From DATBED01 sp035480695 (GTDB lineage: Bacteria; Patescibacteriota; Saccharimonadia; Saccharimonadales; UBA4665), in contig DATIHM010000087.1 of assembly GCA_035480695.1 (NCBI GenBank), positions 1 through 9,201 of the forward strand: a DNA stretch of 9,201 bases, read 5' to 3'. How positions within the stretch are numbered: the first letter of the stretch is position 1; each line of letters opens with the position of its first letter. Made by a program: the position numbers and the translations under genes. The notes under the pieces are model-generated. The model searched no databases. It had not been told where the DNA came from and was given only the letters and a program-made list of their open reading frames with translations. This document shows positions 5,568-9,201 of the stretch, piece after piece.

Positions 5568-6878
5568 ATGCGAGTTTTGAGTTCACAAGTCAAAGACCAT
5601 GTCGGCCAGTCGGTGCACATCGAAGGCTGGCTGCACAAGAAGCGGCTGCTCGGCGGCCTGACTTTTATTAACGTGCGTGACCGACAAGGTTTAGTGCAGG
5701 TCGTCATTCAGGATAAGGATGAAGTTGAAAAGCTGCGCGGCCTGCAAATCGGCACCGTACTGGCGGTTGACGGCACCGTCAAAGAGGAGCCGCGCGCGCC
5801 TGGTGGCGCCGAGCTGCACGACGCCAAGCTCGAAGTGCTGGTGCCGGTCGAGGCCGAGCCGCCAATTGAAATCGACAAGCCGCTCAGCCACAAGCCCGAC
5901 AACCTGGACACACTGTTCGACCACCGCGTGCTCGGCCTGCGCAACCTGCAAGAGCAGAAAGTTTTCAAAATCCGCGCTGGCCTTTTGCGGTTCCTGCGCG
6001 ATTTCCTGACAGACCACGAGTTCGTCGAAATCAACACGCCCAAAATCCTGGCCGGAGCCACCGAGGGCGGCGCCGAAGTCTTCAAGGTCGACTACTTCGG
6101 CCGCGAAGCCGTGCTGGCCCAGAGCCCACAGTTCTACAAACAGATCATGGTTGGCGCTTACGAGCGCGTCTTCGAAATCGCGCCGGCTTACCGCGCCGAA
6201 CTCAGCGCCACCAGCCGCCACGTGTCTGAAGTCTACATGCTCGACCTCGAGATGGGCTTTATAGAAGGCCACGAAGATGTGCTCGACATGGTGCAGGACA
6301 TGACATACTTCGCGCTCACCAACATCTACAAAGAATTCGCCGACGAGCTGAAGAGCCTTAACGCACCCGAGCTCGTCCTCAAAGAGAAATTCCCGCGCTA
6401 CACCGTCGCCGAGGTGCACGAAATGTACACCAAGGCCACGGGCACCGACACCACCAAAGAGAAAGACCTGATTCCCGATGAAGAGCGCTGGATTTGCGAC
6501 CACGCCAAAAAGAACGAGGGCAGCGACGCCGTCTTCGTCACGCATTTCCCAGTCGAAGCCATGAAGTTCTACCACATGGTCAACCCCGATGACCCGACCA
6601 CCGTCATGTGGGGCGACCTGCTGTTCCGCGGCCTGGAAATCGCCACCTGCCCGCAGCGCGAGCACCACTACGACAAGCTCGTCGAACAGATGAAAAAGGC
6701 CGGTATAGACCCGGAACACCCCGGCTTCAAGTACTACCTGCAAGCGTTCAAGCACGGCCTGCCGGCGCACGGCGGCTGCGGCTTCGGCGTCGACCGCCTG
6801 GTCGAAAAGACCGTCGGCCTGAGCAACGTCAAAGAAGCGATTTTATTCCCGCGCGACATTAACCGCCTCACCCCCTAA
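5568..6878 (+). CDS. aspS: Aspartyl-tRNA synthetase, archaeal/compact type
   Basis: It charges tRNA-Asp with aspartate in the cytoplasm. Its 436 residues match the compact archaeal/eukaryotic-type AspRS (about 430-440) and not the usual bacterial enzyme (about 590), because the GAD-type insertion is absent. An N-terminal OB-fold anticodon domain (about 14-95) contains GWLHKKR at 20-26. The class II core carries motif 1 (FLTDHEFVEINTPKI, 146-160), motif 2 (FEIAPAYRAE, 202-211, with the ATP-contacting R209 and E211) and motif 3 (GGCGFGVDR, 402-410, with R410). EIATCPQREHH at 357-367 is the AspRS-specific aspartate-binding region. His23 sits where discriminating archaeal enzymes carry Trp, which suggests a non-discriminating enzyme that also makes Asp-tRNA-Asn for GatCAB. 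The promoter looks leaderless. The HEPN-like gene follows ten bases later and may be co-transcribed. Confidence 0.93.
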   Translation: MRVLSSQVKDHVGQSVHIEGWLHKKRLLGGLTFINVRDRQGLVQVVIQDKDEVEKLRGLQIGTVLAVDGTVKEEPRAPGGAELHDAKLEVLVPVEAEPPIEIDKPLSHKPDNLDTLFDHRVLGLRNLQEQKVFKIRAGLLRFLRDFLTDHEFVEINTPKILAGATEGGAEVFKVDYFGREAVLAQSPQFYKQIMVGAYERVFEIAPAYRAELSATSRHVSEVYMLDLEMGFIEGHEDVLDMVQDMTYFALTNIYKEFADELKSLNAPELVLKEKFPRYTVAEVHEMYTKATGTDTTKEKDLIPDEERWICDHAKKNEGSDAVFVTHFPVEAMKFYHMVNPDDPTTVMWGDLLFRGLEIATCPQREHHYDKLVEQMKKAGIDPEHPGFKYYLQAFKHGLPAHGGCGFGVDRLVEKTVGLSNVKEAILFPRDINRLTP

Positions 6879-6888
6879 GAATAAGAAA

Positions 6889-7635
6889 ATGAAGAAGATA
6901 GATCGGCTGGAACTTGGGATTGAAGATATTATTTGCTCTGCCGAATTCGAGAGTCTTCTAGATAGCCTCACTAATAGTAATGACCCTTTTTCGATACTGA
7001 GGAAGGTAAGACTAGGAAGAGATGACCCGCCGGTTTTTCTTTATCAAGAGAGTCGTGGCAAGGGCAACTTTGTCAGCTGCTATACATTCTATGGCGGCAA
7101 GGGTGACAGAGCCCAGGCAGGTATTGGATCTAGGAAAGAACTTAACTTAGGGCAACGGTTTTCAGATAGTGACCGTGGTACTGTCCTAGCGTTTTTTAGT
7201 CAAATTGAGTTCTGTCTCGAAGTTTTGGTATGCATAACCCAAGGAGTCTTTGACGGCAAAGTTAGCTATAAGCGAATCAGAAACCAATTTGATGATGAAA
7301 ATGGATCTTTTTCTACGACGCAACGGAAAATTAATTACCTGAAAGACTTCCGGGTTATTACGCCGCACACTGCTGACTTATTAAAGAAGTCTAGGCATGT
7401 TAGGAATGTACTTGGACATCAGTACATGCCTGATAACGATGTGGGTTTAAAAGCAGAGGAGATTGCCTTATATGAATCTACAGGTGAGGCTGTGTCAAAT
7501 ATATATAACGCAGCCTGGCTAAACTTGATTAGTGATTATGTAAAACAACAGGATCAAGTCGCAAAGTGGCTAGTAGGTAGATTAGAGGGCGGGGGTGTTG
7601 GCGAGCGAGCGCCAGACGTACCAGCTGGCGACTGA
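6889..7635 (+). CDS. HEPN/MltR-like protein, AT-rich, probably acquired
   Basis: A protein of 248 aa. Residues 1-90 are unassigned. Residues 91-215 resemble the MltR-like branch of HEPN helical domains: FSDSDRGTVL at 91-100 opens a hydrophobic helix, FSTTQRKINYLKD at 141-153 matches the family's F-S-x-x-x-K-I-x-x-L turn, and residues 165-177 (LKKSRHVRNVLGH) hold R172-N-x3-H177, the R-x4-H motif of HEPN ribonucleases. Many such proteins are toxins or defence effectors, while MltR itself is a regulator without proven RNase activity, so activity here is open. No antitoxin-type (MNT) partner is visible. The gene is clearly AT-richer than aspS and the glycosylase and uses AGA, AGG and ATA codons. 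No Shine-Dalgarno is seen. Its last 54 bases lie inside the opposite-strand glycosylase, so residues about 231-248 are probably a read-through tail. Confidence 0.72.
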   Translation: MKKIDRLELGIEDIICSAEFESLLDSLTNSNDPFSILRKVRLGRDDPPVFLYQESRGKGNFVSCYTFYGGKGDRAQAGIGSRKELNLGQRFSDSDRGTVLAFFSQIEFCLEVLVCITQGVFDGKVSYKRIRNQFDDENGSFSTTQRKINYLKDFRVITPHTADLLKKSRHVRNVLGHQYMPDNDVGLKAEEIALYESTGEAVSNIYNAAWLNLISDYVKQQDQVAKWLVGRLEGGGVGERAPDVPAGD

Positions 7636-8208
7636 TTCGTACGGGTGCCAGTGGTTTTTCCTGACCAGCCGCTGGATTTGCTCAGGCGTGGGCACGTCTT
7701 TGAAGCCGTAGAGCTGGCGGATGCCGTTGCGGATGCCGAGGTCGCCGGTCGGCAGCACGTCCAGCCGGCCCACGCTGAAAATCAGGAACATGTGCGCTGT
7801 CCATTCGCCGATGCCTTTGATGTCGATTAGCTCAGACATGATTTCGTCGTTGGTCTGTTGGTCGAGCTTGTCAAACTTTAGTTTGCCCTCGAGAATGTGC
7901 AGAGCCAGATCCTGGATGTATCTGGCTTTCGGGCGACTGAGACCGACTCCACGCAAATCTTCAATTGACGCTTCCAAAATTGTTTGAGGCTCCGGGATTT
8001 CGCCGAACTTTTCCTGGAAACGCTTTTCGATGCTGGCCGCCGCCTTGACGCTGAGCTGCTGGCTGATGATGCTGTCAATCAGCTCCCAATAGTAATTCTT
8101 GTGCGGCCGCCAGGTCGGCGTGTCAAACTGGACAACAAGAGGCGCCAACACCGGATCATTTTGGGTCAAGTGTTTCGCCGCGTGTTTCAGTTCATCCTCA
8201 AAGCCCAT
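7582..8208 (-). CDS. DNA-3-methyladenine glycosylase II, AlkA/Mag1 type
   Basis: It removes alkylated bases, such as 3-methyladenine, from DNA by cutting the N-glycosyl bond and so starts base-excision repair. At 208 residues it is a compact HhH-GPD enzyme without the N-terminal AlkA domain, like the short Mag1-type enzymes. The helix-hairpin-helix is at about 127-138 (LIDIKGIGEWTA), followed by LPTGDLGIR at 152-160. D156 aligns with the catalytic Asp of AlkA. SIISQQLSVKAA at 46-57 is the usual early helix. There are no iron-sulfur cysteines at the C-terminus, which argues against an EndoIII or MutY assignment. The ATG follows a TATAAT by six bases, a leaderless layout. The 3' end overlaps the convergent HEPN-like gene by 54 bases. 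The family is secure; the exact lesion range is not. Confidence 0.88.
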   Translation of the reverse strand: MGFEDELKHAAKHLTQNDPVLAPLVVQFDTPTWRPHKNYYWELIDSIISQQLSVKAAASIEKRFQEKFGEIPEPQTILEASIEDLRGVGLSRPKARYIQDLALHILEGKLKFDKLDQQTNDEIMSELIDIKGIGEWTAHMFLIFSVGRLDVLPTGDLGIRNGIRQLYGFKDVPTPEQIQRLVRKNHWHPYESVASWYVWRSLANTPAL

Positions 8209-8214
8209 ACTTAA

Positions 8215-8220
8215 ATTATA
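8215..8220 (-). promoter_or_regulatory. -10 box of a leaderless-type promoter (glycosylase)
   Basis: A perfect TATAAT on the minus strand ends six bases before the glycosylase ATG, the same spacing as at 1075-1080. There is no Shine-Dalgarno and no clear -35. The expected start is within about one base of the ATG. Confidence 0.6.
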
Positions 8221-8222
8221 CT

Positions 8223-8264
8223 TTGCAACTCACGCCGACGGCGTACAATGAAAACAAAGGGGGT
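8223..8264 (+). promoter_or_regulatory. Promoter and RBS of the 61-aa membrane gene
   Basis: TTGCAA (8223-8228), a short 15-bp spacer, and TACAAT (8244-8249). The strong Shine-Dalgarno AAGGGGGTG at 8256-8264 is three bases before the ATG at 8268 (the AGG core is further away), which decides this start over the in-frame TTG at 8223. It is divergent from the glycosylase promoter. Confidence 0.5.
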
Positions 8265-8267
8265 GTT

Positions 8268-8453
8268 ATGGCGAAGAACGGTAAGAACATGAAGCCGAAC
8301 AGCGCGAGCGGACCGGTATATGGACTGGGTTTAATCGGTGCGTTAGTGTACTACATACACACTGCTTCCAGCTTTGGCGCAGGGTTGCTGGGAGTTTTGA
8401 AGGCGTTACTATGGCCGGCGTTCCTGGTTTACCACGTACTCGGCCTTCATTGA
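8268..8453 (+). CDS. Conserved small membrane protein, 61 aa
   Basis: The N-terminus is short, basic and cytoplasm-type (residues 1-14: Lys, Asn, Ser), followed by two hydrophobic segments at about 15-32 (GPVYGLGLIGALVYYI) and 39-58 (with LKALLWPAFLVYHVLG). The pattern GxxYGLGxIGAxVYYI...FxxGxLGxLKAxxWPAFLVY matches a small two-helix membrane protein I recall from many bacteria, including candidate-phyla genomes, annotated only as hypothetical. The match is from memory. The function is unknown. The start at 8268 is set by the Shine-Dalgarno; the longer frame from 8223 would begin inside the promoter. It ends just before the bidirectional terminator shared with the 56-aa gene. Confidence 0.8.
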   Translation: MAKNGKNMKPNSASGPVYGLGLIGALVYYIHTASSFGAGLLGVLKALLWPAFLVYHVLGLH

Positions 8454-8457
8454 AATA

Positions 8458-8490
8458 AAAATAGCGCGGCCACGTGAACCGCGCTATTTT
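8458..8490. terminator. Bidirectional intrinsic terminator
   Basis: A perfect 12-bp stem, 8458-8469 with 8479-8490, and a 9-base loop. The GC-rich core (GCGCGG/CCGCGC) is flanked by A and T runs, so the hairpin ends in a T run on either strand (TATTTT on +, TATTTTTATTT on -). It sits between two convergent small genes, 4 bases after the + strand stop and 10 bases after the - strand stop. Confidence 0.9.
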
Positions 8491-8500
8491 GCCGGCGGGA

Positions 8501-8671
8501 TTACTTCCAACCGAATGTTTGGCCGAGCAGCCAGATGCAGAAACAGATTGATATGAAAAACAATCCGAGTCCGACCGGCGAGCCCCAACTGAACCACGAG
8601 CCCCACGAGCGCCAATGTTTCATGTGGTCCTCGTAGTACTTGAGTTCTTCTTGGCTTACTTGTTTAGCCAT
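8501..8671 (-). CDS. Small membrane protein, 56 aa
   Basis: The start ATG at 8671 is preceded by a perfect AAAGGAG (8678-8684, minus strand) at a six-base spacing, and the frame runs to the TAA at 8501-8503. The protein has a charged, Tyr/His-rich N-terminal helix (residues 5-22, with QEELKYYEDHMKHW), a Trp/Gly/Ser stretch at 20-31 (WRSWGSWFSWGS) and one membrane helix at about 32-50 with two Cys (LGLFFISICFCIWLLG), ending in QTFGWK. I do not recognise a family. Evidence that it is real: strong Shine-Dalgarno, a clean membrane-protein pattern, a dedicated terminator ten bases past the stop, and a likely structured leader upstream. The function is unknown; the conserved-looking Trp cluster next to the membrane suggests an interface role, which is a guess. 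Confidence 0.82.
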   Translation of the reverse strand: MAKQVSQEELKYYEDHMKHWRSWGSWFSWGSPVGLGLFFISICFCIWLLGQTFGWK

Positions 8672-8673
8672 TT

Positions 8674-8700
8674 GGATCTCCTTTATGTTAATGAAGACCC
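8674..8700 (-). promoter_or_regulatory. Possible Shine-Dalgarno-masking hairpin
   Basis: In the minus-strand RNA, GGGUCU (8695-8700) can pair with AGAUCC (8674-8679), six pairs with one G-U. The second arm takes in the last two bases of the AAAGGAG Shine-Dalgarno, and the loop holds the rest. It lies between the large stem-loop at 8705-8776 and the ATG of the 56-aa gene and could act as the expression switch of that leader. Confidence 0.35.
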
Positions 8701-8704
8701 GCTT

Positions 8705-8776
8705 GTGGCTGTTGTGTCACGTCCATGTCGTTCGCCTAAGCGGTCGGCGCATGGCCTCTGATGATGTGACAGCCAC
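8705..8776 (-). ncRNA. Large nested stem-loop, likely 5' leader element
   Basis: 72 bases fold into nested stems. The base is 8705-8710 with 8771-8776 and then 8716-8720 with 8766-8770 (or, instead, eight contiguous pairs 8705-8712/8769-8776). The middle is 8723-8727 with 8750-8754 (CCATG/CATGG). The tip is 8733-8736 with 8746-8749 (CGCC/GGCG) around a nine-base loop. If the minus-strand -10 at 8783-8788 is used, transcription starts at about 8776, exactly at the foot of the structure. It would then be the 5' leader of the 56-aa membrane gene. It is not a tRNA: no T-arm or anticodon arm fits. No riboswitch class is recognised. Confidence 0.5.
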
Positions 8777-8782
8777 TTCGAT

Positions 8783-8788
8783 TTTATA
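8783..8788 (-). promoter_or_regulatory. -10 box for the structured leader
   Basis: TATAAA on the minus strand, inside an AT-rich stretch (8781-8797), seven bases before the foot of the stem-loop. TAAAAT (8781-8786) and TATATA (8785-8790) are overlapping alternatives. No good -35 was found. Confidence 0.4.
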
Positions 8789-8809
8789 TAAACATATCGC
8801 CCTATTTTT

Positions 8810-8830
8810 TGCTAGACTGTTCTAGAAGGA
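8810..8830 (+). promoter_or_regulatory. Extended -10 and RBS of the right-edge gene
   Basis: TGC then TAGACT (8813-8818), one base from the TGCTAGAAT found at aspS and at 1998-2006. The expected start is about 8825. AAGGA at 8826-8830 then lies eight bases before the ATG at 8839. The -35 is not clear. Confidence 0.5.
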
Positions 8831-8838
8831 TAAGCATT

Positions 8839-9201
8839 ATGGCCGACAAGAAGGCTCCTGAATCAGCTGAAGAAGAACAGGCAATCAAGAAAATCGATGC
8901 CATGATGTCGATGAATGAGAAGGACGGCACGCCAGCCGTTTCCACCAGCATCGACACCGATAAATTCAAGAAGGCCAAGACGGCGCCGAAGCTGCCGGAA
9001 GTGTATAAGCCTAAGGAAACGGCAAAGCCGCCGATAGTTATCAAACTGGCCGACGACAAGAAACCCGACCCGGCAGTGACGGCGCCGGCAGAGCCCGCAC
9101 CTCCCAAACCGGACCAGCCGGAGCAGGTAGATGCGCCGGCCCCCGGCGTGTCCATCACTCCCGATGAGCCGGCCGGCAGCGCCGACATCGAAGACAGCGA
9201 G
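8839..9201 (+). CDS. Pro/Glu/Lys-rich protein, N-terminal part (3' partial)
   Basis: An open frame from the ATG at 8839 to the right edge: 121 codons without a stop. Residues 1-55 are charged, with a likely short helix (about 8-28, EEEQAIKKIDAMMSMNEK). Residues about 50-121 are rich in Pro, Ala, Lys, Glu and Asp. No hydrophobic segment has appeared by the edge. The layout recalls the cytoplasmic Pro/Glu arm of the PsbP-like protein at 4450-5457, so a membrane helix followed by an outer domain may lie beyond the window; this is inference. The start is supported by AAGGA at an eight-base spacing and by an extended -10. The GC-rich codon use matches the core genes. No function can be assigned. 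Confidence 0.75.
   Translation, partial: MADKKAPESAEEEQAIKKIDAMMSMNEKDGTPAVSTSIDTDKFKKAKTAPKLPEVYKPKETAKPPIVIKLADDKKPDPAVTAPAEPAPPKPDQPEQVDAPAPGVSITPDEPAGSADIEDSE

Noticed and set aside
5691..6770. A 359-codon open frame on the minus strand
   Set aside because: It is the antisense of aspS, a complete and well-conserved synthetase; the frame is open because of GC-rich codon bias.
8705..8776. A 72-base element with a 7-bp end stem, suggesting a tRNA
   Set aside because: On neither strand is there a TTC-type T-arm before the 3' end stem, a D-arm or an anticodon loop in the right place, and the inner stems are nested and not in a cloverleaf.
1..9201. CRISPR array, insertion sequence or att-type direct repeats
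   Set aside because: No regularly spaced repeats, no transposase or integrase frame, and no matching direct repeats that I could see around the AT-rich HEPN-like gene.
1..9201. UGA recoding as in some candidate phyla
   Set aside because: TGA ends nadD, the HEPN-like gene and the 61-aa gene at sensible places, and the conserved proteins read through with no in-frame TGA.

Overview
The window is gene-dense and moderately GC-rich, with small proteins, gaps of only a few bases, tail-to-tail overlaps and TGA used as a stop (nadD, the HEPN-like gene, a small membrane gene), so it is not a UGA-recoding lineage. Bacterial-type -10 boxes, an archaeal/compact-type AspRS without the bacterial insertion, several single-pass proteins with long Pro/Glu cytoplasmic regions and a 61-aa small membrane protein of a type I recall from candidate-phyla bacteria together suggest a Candidate Phyla Radiation genome, plausibly Saccharibacteria (TM7). 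That placement is inference; the window has no rRNA or ribosomal-protein marker.

Layout, left to right. (1) 1-1070: 3' part of an unrecognised protein ending in a zinc ribbon. (2) 1087-1981: a two-gene unit, a DUF6197-like small protein overlapping an NadD-type nicotinate-nucleotide adenylyltransferase. (3) 1978-2190: a near-perfect sigma-70 promoter overlapping the nadD stop, followed by a structured, unassigned stretch with a possible 30-42 aa ORF. (4) 2191-2946 (-): membrane-anchored DsbA-like thiol oxidoreductase, divergent from (5) 3002-3328, an orphan 108-aa ORF. (6) 3371-4453: shortened CNNM/CorC-like membrane protein with a CBS pair, converging on (7) 4450-5457 (-), a Pro/Glu-rich type II membrane protein with a PsbP-like outer domain. 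(8) 5568-6878: aspS. (9) 6889-7635: AT-rich HEPN/MltR-like gene whose end runs 54 nt into the opposite-strand (10) 7582-8208 (-) AlkA-type DNA glycosylase. (11) 8268-8453 and 8501-8671 (-): two small membrane proteins converging on one bidirectional terminator. (12) 8672-8838: divergent control region with a large nested stem-loop that probably forms the 5' leader of the 56-aa gene. (13) 8839 to the edge: N-terminal part of another Pro/Glu/Lys-rich protein.

The genes do not form one pathway: NAD synthesis, tRNA charging, base-excision repair, thiol oxidation and envelope proteins sit side by side. The most interesting signals are non-coding or regulatory. They are the structured leader at 8674-8776, the strong promoter at 1978-2006 with no obvious gene, and a clear split between genes with a -10 box 6-10 nt before the ATG and no Shine-Dalgarno (leaderless type) and genes with a normal Shine-Dalgarno. 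The HEPN-like gene and the 3002-3328 ORF differ from their neighbours in base and codon use and look acquired.
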